Shown here: piece by piece, positions 23,399 to 39,400 of the stretch | Layout of the letters: each line of letters begins with the position of its first letter | Numbering within the stretch: the first letter of the stretch is position 1 | NCBI GenBank assembly: GCA_026874595.1 | Contig: CM049318.1 | Span: 46,050,456 to 46,114,455, forward strand | Direction of reading: 5' to 3' | DNA: 64,000 nt | From: Sipunculus nudus | Lineage: Eukaryota; Annelida; Sipuncula; Golfingiida; Sipunculidae | Notes under the pieces: model-generated | Database searches by the model: none | Told to the model about the DNA's origin: nothing | The model's input: only the letters and a program-made list of their open reading frames with translations | Made by a program: the position numbers and the translations under genes

Positions 23399-25699
23399 GC
23401 TACTAATGACAGGCTAGATTATATGAGTACACGGGAACTGTTTGTTAGACCCGAATTGCTACACATGAATTTCTTCTAACGACATGGCTTGACAACATGT
23501 GAACATCAGAGCTCTTTGTTACCCCTGAATTGCTTCTACCTACATGGCTAGATGACATGTGAACGCGGGAACTGTTTGTTAAACCCAAAATGCTACTGCC
23601 ATCATGGCTGGATGATATGTGAACATCACAACTGTTTAATACACCAGAATTGCTTCTAACAACATGGCTAGACAACAGGTGAACATCATAACTGTTTGAT
23701 ACACCCGAATTGCAACTAACGACATGGCTGGATAACAGGTGGAAACCTGAATTGTTCCTTAACCGAATTGCTACTTACGACATTGCCAGAAGATATGTGA
23801 ACACCAGAACTATTTGTTAGACCCGTATTGCTTCTAACAACATGGCTAGACGACATGTCAACACGGGAACTGTTTTTTAGACCAGAATTGCTACAAATGA
23901 CACGACCAGATGACATACGAACATAAGAACTGTTTGCTACACCCGCAGTGCTACAAACGACACGGCATGTTAACACGTGAACATGGAACTGTTTGTTATA
24001 CCGGAATTGCTACTAACGACACGGCTGGATAACACGTGAACATAAGAACTGTTTTTTACACCTGATGTGGTTTTAACGACATGGCTGGACAACATGTAAA
24101 CATCAGAACTATTTGGTACACCCGATTTGTTACTAACGACAATGCTGGGTAACATGTGAACATCAGAACTGTTTTATACACCGGATTTGCTACTAACGAC
24201 ATGGCTGGCCAGAATGTGAACATCAGAACTATTTGTTACACCCGAATTGCTACTAACGACATGGCTAGATAACATGTGAACATCAGAACTCTACACTCTA
24301 TGCTACAATCGACATGGCTGGACAACCTGGGAACATTAAAAATATTTGTTACACACGATTTGCCAGTTAAGGCATGGCCGGATAACATATGAATATCAGA
24401 ACTATTGGTTACACCCGATTTGCTACTAAAGACATTGCTGGATAACATGTGATCATGGGAACTGTTTGATAGACCTGAATTGCTACTAACGACATGGCTG
24501 GATGACATTTGAACATCATTATTGTTTGATAGACCCGCATTGCTACAAATGACACGACTGGATAACACGTAAACATCAGAACTGTTTGTTACACCCAAAT
24601 TCCTACAAAGGACATGGCTGGATAATAGATCAACATCAGAACTCTTTGTTACACCCGCATTACTTCTAACAACATGGCTGCACAACATGTGAACATCAGA
24701 ACTGTTTTATCCACCGGATTTGATACTTACGAGATGGCTGGACAGAATGTGAACATCAGAACTATTTGTTACACCCGAACTGCTACTAACGACATGGTTA
24801 TATAACATGTGAACATCAGAAGTCTTTGTTTCACCTTATATGCTACAATAGACATGGCTGGACAACCTGGGAACAATAAAAATATTTGTTACACGCACAT
24901 TGCTAGTTAAGACATGGCCGAATATCATATACATATAACATATGATTATCAGAACTATTTGTTACACCCGATTTGCTACTTCCATCATGGTTCGTTAAAT
25001 GTGAACATCATAACTGTTTGTTCCACACATATTGCTTCCAACCACATGAGGGATAATAGATGACCATCAGAACTGTTTGTTTTACCCAAATTACTACAAT
25101 TGACATGGCAAGATATCTTGTCAATATGAATATTGTTTGTTACACCCGAACTGCTACTAACGACATGGCTAGATAACGGGTAAATATCAGAACTCATTGT
25201 TGCACCCGAATTGCCACTAACGACATGACTGGATGACACGTGAATAAGAAAACTGATGTTACACGTATTTCTTACAACCCGATTTGCTACTAACGACATG
25301 TCTTGATAACAGGTGAACATCAGAACAGTTAGTTTCACCCGAATTGCTACAAACGACATGGCTGGATAACACGTGAACATCCGAACTCTTTATAGCATCC
25401 GAATTGCTACTAAAGACTCGGCTGGATGACACGTGAATATCAGAACTGTTTGATACACCTATTTCTTACAACCCGATTTGCTACTAACGAGATGGCTGGA
25501 TAACATGTGAATACGGGAACTGTTTGTTAGACACGAATTGCTACTAAGGACATGGCTGGATGAAGTGTAAATATCAGAGCTGTATGTAACAAAGGAATTC
25601 CTTCTTACTACATGGCTACATGACATGTGAACACGGGAACTGTTTGTTAGACCCAAATTGCTAGTAACGACATGGCTGGGTAACTCCTGAACATCACAA

Positions 25700-27925
25700 A
25701 TGTTGTTTTACCCAAATTACTACTAACGACACGGCATGATATCATGTCCATATCAAAATTGTTTGTTACACCCGCATTGCTACTAACAACATGGCTGGAC
25801 AAAATGTAAACATCAGAACTGTTTTATACACCGGATTTGCTACTTATGACATGGCCGGATGGCATGATAAAATGTGAACATCATAACTGTTACACCCGAT
25901 TTGCTATTAACGACATGGCTAGATAACACGTGAACATCATAACAGTTTGATACACCCGCATTGCCTCAAACGAAATGGCTGCATAACATGTGAACGTCAG
26001 GACTATTTGTAACACCTGAATTGTAAATAACGAAACAGCTAGTTAATTTGTGAACATCAGAGCTGTTTGTTAGACCCGCATTGCTTCTAACTAAATGGCT
26101 AGATGACATGTTAACACGGCAACTGTTCGATACGTCCAAATTTTTACTAAAGGCATGGCCGGGCATCATGTGAACATCAGAACTATTTGTTTACACTGAA
26201 TTGCTACTAACGACATGGCCGGATAACATGTGAATATCAGAACTATATGTTACACGATTTGCTGCTAAAGACATTGCTGGATAACATGTGAACATCTGAA
26301 CTGCTTGTTACACCCGCACTGCTACAAACGACACGGCTGGATAACACGTGAACATCAGAACTGTTTGTTACACCCGATTTGCTACTCCCGACATGGTTCG
26401 CTAAAGTGTGAACATCTGAACTGTTTGTTCATCCACATGGCTTCTAACGACATGAATGGATAATAGGTGAACATCAGAATAGTTTGTTAGAAAGGATTCC
26501 TTCTTACAACCTGGCTATATGTCATGTGAACACCGGAACTGTTTGTTAGAACCGAATTGCTACTAACGACATGGCTGGATGACATGTAACATCACAACTG
26601 TTTGTTTACCTAAATTACTTCAATTGACATGGCACGATATCTTGACAATAGCAATATTGTTTGTTACACCCGATTAGCTACTAACGACATGGCATGATTA
26701 CGGGTAAATATCAGAACTATTTGTCGCATCTGAATTGCTACTAACTACATGACTGGATGACACGTGAATAAGAAAACTGATGTTACACCTATTTTTTAAA
26801 ACCCAAATTGCTACTAACGACATGGCTTGATAACAGGTGAACATCCGAACTGTTAGTTTTACACGAATTGCTACTAACAACATGGCTGGACAACATGTGA
26901 ACATCAAAGTTGTTTGTTATACCCAAATCGCTTCTAACTTATTGGCTGGATAATAGGTGAACATCAGAACTGTTTGTTACACCCGAATTGCTACTAACGA
27001 CATGGCTGGATAACACATTAACATCACAACTGTTTGTTTACCCAAATTACTACTATTGACATGGCACGATGTCTTGACAATAGCAATATTGTTTGTTACA
27101 CCCGATTAGCTACTAACGACATGGCATGATTACGGGTAAGTATCAGGACTATTTGTCGCATCTGAATTGCTACTAACTACATGACTAGATGACCCGTGAA
27201 TAAGAAAACTGATGTTACACCTATTACTTAAAACCCAAATTGCTTCTAACGACATGGCTTGATAACAGGTTAACATCAGAACTGTTAGTTTTATCCGAAT
27301 TGCTACAAACGACATGGCTAAATAACAAGTGAACATCAGAACTCTTTATAGTATCCGAATTGCTACTAAAGACTCGGCTGGATGACGTGAATATGAGAAC
27401 TGTTTGATACACCTATTTCTTACAACCCCATTTGCTACTAACAAGATGGCTGGATAACATGTGAACAGGGGAACTGTTTGTTAGACCCGAATTGCTATTA
27501 AAGACATGGCTAGATAATAGGCGAACATCAGAACTGTTTATTACACCTCAATTGCTACTAACGACATGGCTGGATGACATGTGATCATCAAAACTGTTTG
27601 TTTCACCCGATTTGCTATTAACGACATGGCTAGATAACACGTGAACATCATAACAGTTTGATAAACCCGCATTGCCTCAAACGACATGGCTGGATAACAT
27701 GTGGACGTTAGGACTATTTGTAACACCTGAATTATAAATAACAAAATAGCTACATAATATATGAGCATCGGAGCTGTTTGATAGACCTAAATTGCTTCTA
27801 CCGACATGGCTAGATGACATGTTAACACGGAAAACTGTTCGTTAGACCCGAATTGCTACTAAAGACATGGCTTCAGAGATGTGAACATCATAACTGTTCG
27901 ATACATCCAAATTGTTACTAACGAC
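25700..27925 (+). repeat. Duplicated block, copy 1 of the 4.4-kb-offset pair
   Basis: Matches 30052-32331 at an offset of 4352 on the left and about 4405 on the right. The change comes from a missing stretch of about 52 bp near 25870, where copy 1 reads GGCATGATAAAATG and copy 2 has nearly one extra monomer. Shared markers include AACGAAACAGCTAGTTAATT and GATTACGGGTAA. Confidence 0.8.
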
Positions 27926-30090
27926 ATGGCTGGACAGCATGTGAACATCAGAACTATTTGGTTTAACTGAATTGCTACTAACGACATGGCCGGATAACAT
28001 GCGAATATCAGAACTATATGTTACACGATTTCCTGCTTAAGACATTGCTGGATAACATGTGAACTGTTTGTTACACCCGCACTGCTACAAACGACACGGC
28101 TGAATAACACGTGAACATCAGAACTGTTTGTTACACCCGATTTGCTACTACCGACATGGTTCGCTAAAGTGTAAACATCTGAACTGTTTGTGACACCCAC
28201 ATGGCTTCTAACGACATAATGGATAATAGGTGAACATCAGAATAGTTTGTTAGAAAGGAATTCCTTCTTACTACATTGCTATATGTCATGTGCACACGGG
28301 AACTGTTTGTTAGACCCGAATTGCTACTAATGACATGGCTGGATGACATGTAACATCATAACTGTTTGATACACCCGTACTGCTAAAAACGACACGGCTG
28401 GATGACATGTTATCATCAAAACTGTTTGTTTCACCCGATTTGCTATTAACGACATGGCTAGATAACACATGAACATCATAACAGTTGATACACCCGTACT
28501 GCTAAAAACGACACGGCTGGATAACTCGTGAACATCACAACTGTTTGTTTTACCCAAATTACTACTAACGACATGGCATATTATCATGTCAATATCAATA
28601 TTGTTTGTTACACCCGCATTGCTACTAACAACATGGCTAGATGACATGTTAACACGGGAACTGTTCGTTAGACCCGAATTGCTACTAACGACAAGGCTTC
28701 ATGACATGTGAACATCATAACTGTTCGATACATCCTAATTATTACTAACGACATGGCTGGACAGCATGTGAACATCAGAACTATTTGTTAATACTGAATT
28801 GCTACTAACGACATGGTCGGACAACCTGTTAACATCAGAACTATATGTTAAACCCGATTTGGAACTAAAGACATTGCTGGATAACATGCCAACATCTGAA
28901 CTGTTTGTTACATCCGATTTACTACTAACGACAAGGCTAGATAACATGAGAACATCAGATCTTTTTGTTTCACCTTATATGCTACACGCGACATGGCTGG
29001 ACGACCGGGGAACATTAAAAATATTTGTTACACCCGATTTGCTAGTTAAGACATTGCTGGAAAACATGTGAACATTGGAACTGTTTGATAGACCCGAATT
29101 GCTACTAACGACATGGCTGGATGACATGTGAACATCATAACTGTTTGATAGACCCGCATTGCTACAAATGACATGGCTGGATAATAGATAAACATCAAAA
29201 CTGTTTGTTACACCCGCATTGCTTCTTACAACATGGCTGCACAACAGTTGAATATCAGAACTGATTTATACACCTGATTTGCTACTTACGACATGGTTGG
29301 ATAACACGTTAACATCAAAACTGTTTGTTTTACCCAAATTAGTACTATGGCCATGGCACGATATCTTGTCAATATCAATATTGTTTGTTACACCCGAATT
29401 GCTACTAACGACATGGCTGGATGACACGTGAATAAGAAAACTGATGTTACACCTATTTCTTAAAACCCGATTTGCTACTTACGACATGGCTTGATAACAG
29501 GTGAACATCAGAACTGTTTGTTAAACCCGGTTTGCTACTAATGACATAGATGGCTAACGGGTATACATCATAAGTGTTTCTTGCACCCGCATTGCTACTA
29601 ACCACATGGCTGGACAACATGTGAACATCAGAACTGTTTGTTACATCCGATTTGCTGATAACGAAATGGCTGGATGACGTGAACATCATAACTGTTTGAT
29701 ATACCAGCATTTCTACAAACGTCAAGGCTTGATAACAAGTGAACATCAGAACTGTTTGTTACACCGAAATTCCTTCTTACTACATGGCTACATGCCATGT
29801 GAACACGGGAACTGTTTGTTAGACCCGAATTTCTACTAACGAAATGGCTGGATGACATGTGAACATCATAACTGTTTGATACACCCGCACAGCTAAAAAC
29901 GACACGGCTGGATAACACGTGAACATCAGAACTGTTTGTTACACCCGAATTACTACAAAGGACATGGCTGGATGATAGTCAATTTTATACCTGTTTGAAA
30001 CACCCGCACTGCTACAAATGACACGGCTGGATAACACGTGAACATCACAACTGTTTGTTTTACCCAAATTACTACTAACGACATGGCATG
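27919..30090 (+). repeat. Duplicated block, copy 1 of the 5.45-kb-offset pair
   Basis: Matches about 33362-35595, with offsets of 5443-5449 over most of the left part and 5509 further right; the 60-bp step is one monomer. Shared markers include CGCTAAAGTGTAAACATC and the CATATTATCATGTCAATATC monomer. Confidence 0.78.
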
Positions 30091-32430
30091 ATATCATGTC
30101 CATATCAAAATTGTTTGTTACACCCGCATTGCTACTAACAACATGGCTGGACAAAATGTAAACATCAGAACTGTTTTATACACCGGATTTGCTACTTATG
30201 ACATGGCCGGATGGCATGTGAGCATCAGAACTATTTCTTACACCCGAATTGCTACTACCGTCATGGTTCGATAAAATGTGAACATCATAACTGTTACACC
30301 CGATTTGCTATTAACGACATGGCTAGATAACACGTGAACATCATAACAGTTTGATACACCCGCATTGCCTCAAACGAAATGGCTGCATAACATGTGAACG
30401 TCAGGACTATTTGTAACACCTGAATTGTAAATAACGAAACAGCTAGTTAATTTGTGAACATCAGAGCTGTTTGTTAGACCCGCATTGCTTCTAACTAAAT
30501 GGTTAGATGACATGTTAACACGGCAACTAATGGATACGTCCAAATTTTTACTAAAGGCATGGCCGGGCAGCATGTGAACATCAGAACTATTTGTTTACAC
30601 TGAATTGCTACTAACGACATGGCCGGATAACATGTGAATATCAGAACTATATGTTACACGATTTGCTGCTAAAGACATTGCTGGATAACATGTGAACATC
30701 TGAACTGCTTGTTACACCCGCACTGCTACAAACGACACGGCTGGATAACACGTGAACATCAGAACTGTTTGTTACACCCGATTTGCTACTCCCGACATGG
30801 TTCGCTAAAGTGTGAACATCTGAACTGTTTGTTACACCCACATGGCTTCTAACGACATGAATGGATAATAGGTGAACATCAGAATAGTTTGTTAGAAAGG
30901 ATTCCTTCTTACTACCTGGCTATATGTCATGTGAACACCGGAACTGTTTGTTAGAACCGAATTGCTACTAACGACATGGCTGGATGACATGTAACATCAC
31001 AACTGTTTGTTTACCTAAATTACTTCAATTGACATGGCACGATATCTTGACAATAGCAATATTGTTTGTTACACCCGATTAGCTACTAACGACATGGCAT
31101 GATTACGGGTAAATATCAGAACTATTTGTCGCATCTGAATTGCTACTAACTACATGACTGGATGACACGTGAATAAGAAAACTGATGTTACACCTATTTT
31201 TTAAAACCCATATTTGCTACTAACGACATGGCTTGATAACAGGTGAACATCCGAACTGTTAGCTTTACACGAATTGCTACTAACAACATGGCTGGACAAC
31301 ATGTGAACATCAAAGTTGTTTGTTATACCCAAATCGCTTCTAACTTATTGGCTGGATAATAGGTGAACATCAGAACTGTTTGTTACACCCGAATTGCTAC
31401 TAACGACATGGCTGGATAACACATTAACATCACAACTGTTTGTTTACCCAAATTACTACTATTGACATGGCACGATATCTTGACAATAGCAATATTGTTT
31501 GTTACACCCGATTAGCTACTAACGACATGGCATGATTACGGGTAAGTATCAGAACTATTTGTCGCATCTGAATTGCTACTAACTACATGACTAGATGACC
31601 CGTGAATAAGAAAACTGATGTTACACCTATTACTTAAAACCCAAATTGCTTCTAACGACATGGCTTGATAACAGATGAACATCAGAACTGTTAGTTTTAC
31701 CCGAATTGCTACAAACGACATGGCTAAATAACACGTGAACATCAGAACTCTTTATAGTATCCTAATTGCTACTAAAGACTCGGCTGGATGACGTGAATAT
31801 GAGAACTGTTTGATACACCTATTTCTTACAACCCCATTTGCTACCAACAAGATGGCTAGATAACATGTGAACAGGGGAACTGTTTGTTAGACCCGAATTG
31901 CTACTAAAGACATGGCTAGATAATAGGCGAACATCAGAACTGTTTGTTACACCTCAATTGCTACTAACGACATGGCTGGATGACATGTGATCATCAAAAC
32001 TGTTTGTTTCACCCGATTTGCTACTAACGACATGGCTAGATAACACGTGAACATCATAACAGTTTGATAAACCCGCATTGCCTCAAACGACATGGCTGGA
32101 TAACATGTGGACGTTAGGACTATTTGGAACACCTGAATTATAAATAACAAAATAGCTACATAATATATGAGCATCGGAGCTGTTTGTTAGACCTAAATTG
32201 CTTCTACCGACATGGCTAGATGACATGTTAACACGGCAACTGTTCGTTAGACCCGAATTGCTACTAATGACATGGCTTCAGAGATGTGAACATCATAACT
32301 GTTCGATACATCCAAATTGTTACTAACAACATGGCTGGACAACATGTGAACATCAAAGTTGTTTGTTATACCCAAATCGCTTCTAACTTATTGGCTGGAT
32401 AAGAGGTGAACATCAGAACTGTTTGTTACA
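28670..32430 (+). repeat. About 3.7-kb block, source-like copy for 40122-43883
   Basis: Matches the region beginning near 40122 at an offset of 11453-11454. It includes the GGTCGGACAACCTGTTAAC monomer near 28816 and the long series of AGTTGTTTGTTATACCC and ACGATATCTTGACAATAGC monomers. Similarity ends at GTTTGTTACAC near 32430. Confidence 0.83.
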
Positions 32431-33363
32431 CCCGAATTGCTACTAACGACATGGCTGGATAACACATTAACATCACAACTGTTTGTTTACCCAAATTACT
32501 ACTATTGACATGGCACGATATCTTGACAATAGCAATATTTTTTGTTACACCCGATTAGCTACTAACGACATGGCATGATTACGGGTAAGTATCAGAACTA
32601 TTTGTCGCATCTGAATTGCTACTAACTACATGACTAGATGACCCGTGAATAAGAAAACTGATGTTACACCTATTACTTAAAACCCAAATTGCTTCTAACG
32701 ACATGGCTTGATAACAGGTGAACATCAGAACTGTTAGTTTTACCCGAATTGCTACAAACGACATGGCTAAATAACACGTGAACATCAGAACTCTTTATAG
32801 TATCCGAATTGCTACTAAAGACTCGGCTGGATGACGTGAATATGAGAACTGTTTGATACACCTATTTCTTACAACCCCATTTGCTACTAACAAGATGGCT
32901 GGATAACATGTGAACAGGGGAACTGTTTGTTAGACCCGAATTGCTACTAAAGACATGGCTAGATAATAGGCGAACATCAGAACTGTTTGTTACACCTCAA
33001 TTGCTACTAACGACATGGCTGGATGACATGTGATCATCAAAACTGTTTGTTTCACCCGATTTGCTATTAACGACATGGCTAGATAACACGTGAACATCAT
33101 AACAGTTTGATAAACCCGCATTGCCTCAAACGACATGGCTGGATAACATGTGGACGTTAGGACTATTTGTAACACCTGAATTATAAATAACAAAATAGCT
33201 ACATAATATATGAGCATCGGAGCTGTTTGTTAGACCTAAATTGCTTCTACCGACATGGCTAGATGACATGTTAACACGGCAACTGTTCGTTAGACCCGAA
33301 TTGCTACTAATGACATGGCTTCAGAGATGTGAACATCATAACTGTTCGATACATCCAAATTGT
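31278..33363 (+). repeat. 1043-bp tandem duplication
   Basis: The series starting AACATGGCTGGACAACATGT then CAAAGTTGTTTG begins at about 31278 and again at about 32321. The two copies run in parallel with few differences (for example AATAGG versus AAGAGG). The period is not a multiple of 60 or of 3. Confidence 0.85.
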
Positions 33364-33464
33364 TACTAACGACATGGCTGGACAGCATGTGAACATCAGA
33401 ACTATTTGGTTTAACTGAATTGCTACTAACGACATGGCCGGATAACATGTGAATATCAGAACTA

Positions 33465-36400
33465 TATGTTACACGATTTCCTGCTAAAGACATTGCTGAA
33501 TAACATGTGAACTGTTTGTTACACCCGCACTGCTACAAACGACACGGCTGGATAACACGTGAACATCAGAACTGTTTGTTACACCCGATTTGCTACTACC
33601 GACATGGTTCGCTAAAGTGTAAACATCTGAACTGTTTGTTACACCCACATGGCTTCTAACGACATGAATGGATAATAGGTGAACATCAGAATAGTTTGTT
33701 AGAAAGGAATTCCTTCTTACTACATTGCTATATGTCATGTGCACACGGGAACTGTTTGTTAGACCCGAATTGCTACTAATGACATGGCTGGATGACATGT
33801 AACATCATAACTGTTTGATACACCCGTACTGCTAAAAACGACACGGCTGGATGACATGTTATCATCAAAACTGTTTGTTTCACCCGATTTGCTATTAACG
33901 ACATGGCTAGATAACACATGAACATCATAACAGTTGATACACCCGTACTGATAAAAACGACACGGCTGGATAACTCGTGAACATCACAACTGTTTGTTTT
34001 ACCCAAATTACTACTAACGACATGGCATATTATCATGTCAATATCAATATTGTTTGTTACACCCGCATTGCTACTAACAACATGGCTAGATGACATGTTA
34101 ACACGGGAACTGTTCGTTAGACCCGAATTGCTACTAACGACATGGCTTCATGACATGTGAACATCATAACTGTTCGATACATCCTAATTATTACTAACGA
34201 CATGGCTGGACAGCATGTGAACATCAGAACTATTTGTTAATACTGAATTGCTACTAACGACATGGTCGGACAACCTGTTAACATCAGAACTATATGTTAA
34301 ACCCGATTTCGAACTAAAGACATTGCTGGATAACATGCCAACATCTGAACTGTTTGTTACACCCGATTTACTACTAACGACAAGGCTAGATAACATGAGA
34401 ACATCAGAACTTTTTGTTTCACCTTATATGCTACACGCGACATGGCTGGACGACCTGGGAACATTAAAAATATTTGTGACACCCGATTTGCTAGTTAAGA
34501 CATTGCTGGAAAACATGTGAACATGAGAACTGTTTGAGAGACCCGAATTGCTACTAACGACATGGCTGGATGACATGTGAACATCATAACTGTTTGATAG
34601 ACCAGCATTGCTACAAATGACATGGCTGGATAATAGATAAACATCAAAACTGTTTGTTACACCCGCATTGCTTTTAATAACATGGCTGCACAACAGTTGA
34701 ATATCAGAACTGATTTATACACCGGATTTGCTACTTACGACATGGTTGGATAACACGTTAACATCAAAACTGTTTGTTTTACCCAAATTAGTACTATGGC
34801 CATGGCACGATATCTTGTCAATATCAATATTGTTTGTTACACCCGAATTGCTACTAACGACATGGCTAGATAACGGGTAAATATCAGAACTCTTTGTTGC
34901 ATCCGAATAGCTACTAACGACATGACTGGATGACACGTGAATAAGAAAACTGATGTTACACCTATTTCTTAAAACCCGATTTGCTACTTACGACATGGCT
35001 TGATAACAGGTGAACATCAGAACTGTTTGTTAAACCCGGTTTGCTACTAATGACATAGATGGATAACGGGTATACATCATAAGTGTTTCTTGCACCCGCA
35101 TTGCTACTAACCACATGGCTGGACAACATGTGAACATCAGAACTGTTTGTTACACCCGATTTGCTGATAACGAAATGGCTGGATGACGTGAACATCATAA
35201 CTGTTTGATATACCAGCATTTCTACAAACGTCAAGGCTTGATAACAAGTGAACATCAGAACTGTTTGTTACACCGAAATTCCTTCTTACTCCATGGCTAC
35301 ATGACATGTGAACACGGGAACTGTTTGTTAGACCCGAATTGCTACTAACGAAATGGCTGGATGACATGTGAACATCATAACTGTTTGATACACCCGCACA
35401 GCTAAAAACGACACGGCTGGATAACACGTGAACATCAGAACTGTTTGTTACACCCGAATTACTACAAAGGACATGGCTGGATGACATGTCAACTTTATAC
35501 CTGTTTGAAACACCCGCACTGCTACAAATGACACGGCTGGATAACACGTGAACATCACAACTGTTTGATTTACCCAAATTACTACTAACGACATGGCAGG
35601 ATATCATGTCAATATCAATTCTGTATATTACACCCGAATTGCTAGTAACGACATGGCTAGATAACATGTGAACATCAGAACTCTTTGTTTCACCTCATAT
35701 GCTACTATCGACATGGCTGGACAACCTGTGAACATCAGAAATATTTGTACACCAGATTTGCTACTATAGACATTATATAACATGTGAACATGGAAACTGA
35801 TTAATAGACCCGAATTACTACAAACGACATGGCTGGATGAAATGTGAACCTCAGAATTGTTCGTCACACCCGCATTGCTACTAACAACATAGCTGAACAA
35901 CATGTGAACATCAGAACTATTTGTTACATCCGAATTGCTATTAAGGACATGGTTGGATGACATGTTAACATCAAAACTGTTTGTTTTACCCAAATTAGTA
36001 CTATAGACATGGCACGATATCTTGTCAATATCAATATTGTTTGTTACACCCGAATTGCTACTAAACATGGCTAGATAACGGGTAAATATCAGAACTCTTT
36101 GTTGCATCCGAATAGCTAATAACGACATGACTGGATGACACGTGAATAAGAAAACCGATGTTACACCTATTTCTTAAAACCCGATTTGCAACTAACAACA
36201 TGGCTTGACAACATGTGAACATGAGAAATGTTTGTTACACCGGGTTTGCCTCTAACGACATGGCTGGATAATAGGCGAACATCAGAACTGTTTGTTACAC
36301 CCGAATTTCTCCTAACGACATGACCGGATGACATGTGAACATTATAACTGTTCGATACTCCGAATTGTTACTAACGACATGGCTGGACAGTATGTGAACA

Positions 36401-39400
36401 TCAGAACTATTTGTTTCAACTTAATTGCTACTAACGACATGGCCGGATAACGTGAAAATCAGAACTATATGTTACACCCGATTTACTTCTAAAGACATTG
36501 CTGGATACCATGTGAACATGGGAACTGATTAATAGACCCGAATTCCTACTAACGACATGGCTGGATAACACGTGAACATCATAACAGTTTGAAACACCCG
36601 CATTGCGTCAAACAACATGGCCGGATAACATGTAAACGTCAGGACTATTGCTACAAAGGACGTGGCTGGATAACGGGTAAACATCAGAATTGTTTGTCAC
36701 ACCCGCAACATGTGAACATGAGAGAAATATTTGTTACACCCTATTTGCTAATTTTGACAGGTCCGGATAACATATGAACATCGGAACTATTTGTCACACC
36801 CGAATTGCTACTGACATCATAGCTGGAACATAGGTGAACAACAGAACTGTTTGTTACAACCGCATTCCTACAAAAAAACACGGCTGGATAACAGGTAAAT
36901 ATCTGTGCGGTTTCTTACATCCGAATCGCCACTTACGACATGGCTGGACAACATGTGAATATCTGAACTGTTTGTTACACCGGATTCCCTACTATCGACA
37001 TGGCGGGACAGCATGTGAACATAAGAACTATTTGTTACACCCGAATTTCTGCTAACGACATGGCTGGAGAACATGTATACATCAGCACTGTTTGATACAC
37101 CCGATTTGCTACAAACGTTATGGCTCGATAATGGGTAAACATCAGAATTGTTTGTCACAACCGCATTGGTACTAACAGCATAGCTGGACAACATGTGAAC
37201 ATCATACCTGTTCGCTACATCCGAATTGGTACTAACATCATGGCTCGACAACATGTGAACATCAGAACTATTTGTTAATACTGAATTGCTACTAACGACA
37301 TGGTCGGACAACCTGTTAACATCAGAACTATATGTAACATCCGATTTGCTTCTAAAGACATTGCTGGATAACATGTGAACTGAAGGACTGTTTGTTACAC
37401 CCAAATCGCTAATAAGGACATAGCTGGATAACATGTGAACATCAGAACTGTTTGCTACACCCAAATCGCTAATAAGGACATGGCTGGATAACATGTAAAC
37501 ATCAGAATTGTTTGTTACACCCGTATTGCTACCATCGACCTTGCACGATAAAATGAGAAAATCTGAACTATTTGGTACAACTAAATTGCTACTACCGACA
37601 TGGCCGGATAAAATATGAATATCCAAACTATTTGTCACACCCGATTTGCTACTTAAAACATGGCCGGATAACATATGAATATCAGAACTATTTGTCACAG
37701 CCGAATTGCTACTGACGTCAGAGCTGGATCATAAGTGAACAACAGAACTGTTTGTTACAACCGCATTCCTACAAAAGACACGGCTGGATAATAGGTACAC
37801 ATCAGTGCGGTTTCTTACATCCGAATTGCCACTAACGACATGGCTGGACAACATGTGAATATCTGAACTGTTTGTAACAACGGATTCCCTACTATCGACA
37901 TGGCTGGACAGCATGTGAACATAAGAACTATTTGTTACACCCGAATTGCTGCTAACGACATGGCTGGAGAACATGTAAACATCAGCACTGTTTGTTACAC
38001 CCAAATCGCTACTAACGACATGGCTGGATGACATGTTATCATCAAAACTGTTTGTTACACCCGAATTGCTATTAACGAAATGGCTAGATAACACGTGAAC
38101 ATTATAACAGTTTGATACACCCGCTTTGCATCAAACGACATGGCTGGATAACATGTTTACATCAGGACTATTTGTAACACCTGAATTGCTAATAACGAAA
38201 TAGCTAGATAATATGTAAACATCAAAGCTGTTTGTTACACCTGAATTGCTTTTAACTACATGGATAGATGACATGTTAATAAGGGAACTGTTAGATAGAC
38301 CCAAATTGCTACTAACGACATGGCTACATGACATGTGAACATCATTACTGTTCAATACATCAGAATTGTTACAAACGACATGGTTGGACAGCATGTGTAC
38401 ATCAGAACTATTTGTTTCAACTGAATTGCTACTAACGACATTGCTGGAAAACATGTGAACTTATAACAACTTTTTGTTACACCCAAATCGCTTTTAACAA
38501 CATGGCTGGATAATAGAGTAACATCAGAACTGTTTGTTACACCCGATTTGCTACTAACGAGATGACTCGATAAAATGTGAATATCTGAACTTTTCGTTTC
38601 ACCCAACTCGCTTCTAGCAACATGAATGGATAACAGGTGAACATCAGAACTGTTTGTTACAACGGAATTCCTACAAAAGACACGGCTGGATAACAAGTGA
38701 ACATCAGAACTGTTTGTTACACCCGAATTGCTACAAACGACATGGCTCGATAATAGGCGAACATGAAACTGATTGTTCAAGCCGATTTGCTACCAGTGAC
38801 ACGGCTGCATAACGGGTAAACATCAGGACTGTTTGTTACACCCACATTGCAACTAACAACATGGCTTGACAACATTTGAACATGAGAAATGTTTGTTACA
38901 CCGGGTTTGCATCTAACGACATGGCTGGATAATAGGTGAACATCAGAACTGTTTGTTACACCCGAATTTCTTCTAATGACATGGCTGGATGACATGTAAA
39001 CATCATAACTGTTTGATACATTCGAATTGTTACTAACGACATGGCTGGATAATAGTTGAACATCAGAACTGTTTGTTACACCCGAATTGCTACTAACGAC
39101 ATGACCGGATGACATGTGAACATTATAACTGTTCGATACATCCGAATTGTTACTAACGACATGGCTGGACAGCATGTGAACATCAGAACTATTTGTTTCA
39201 ACTGAATTGCTACTAACGACATGGCCGGATAATGTGAAGATCAGAACTATATGTTACACCCGATTTGCTTCTAAAGACATTGCTGGATACCATGTGAACA
39301 TGGGAACTGATTAATAGACCCGAATTCCTACTAACGACTTGGCTGGATAACACATGAACATCATAACAGTTTGAAACACCCGCATTGCGTCAAACAACAT

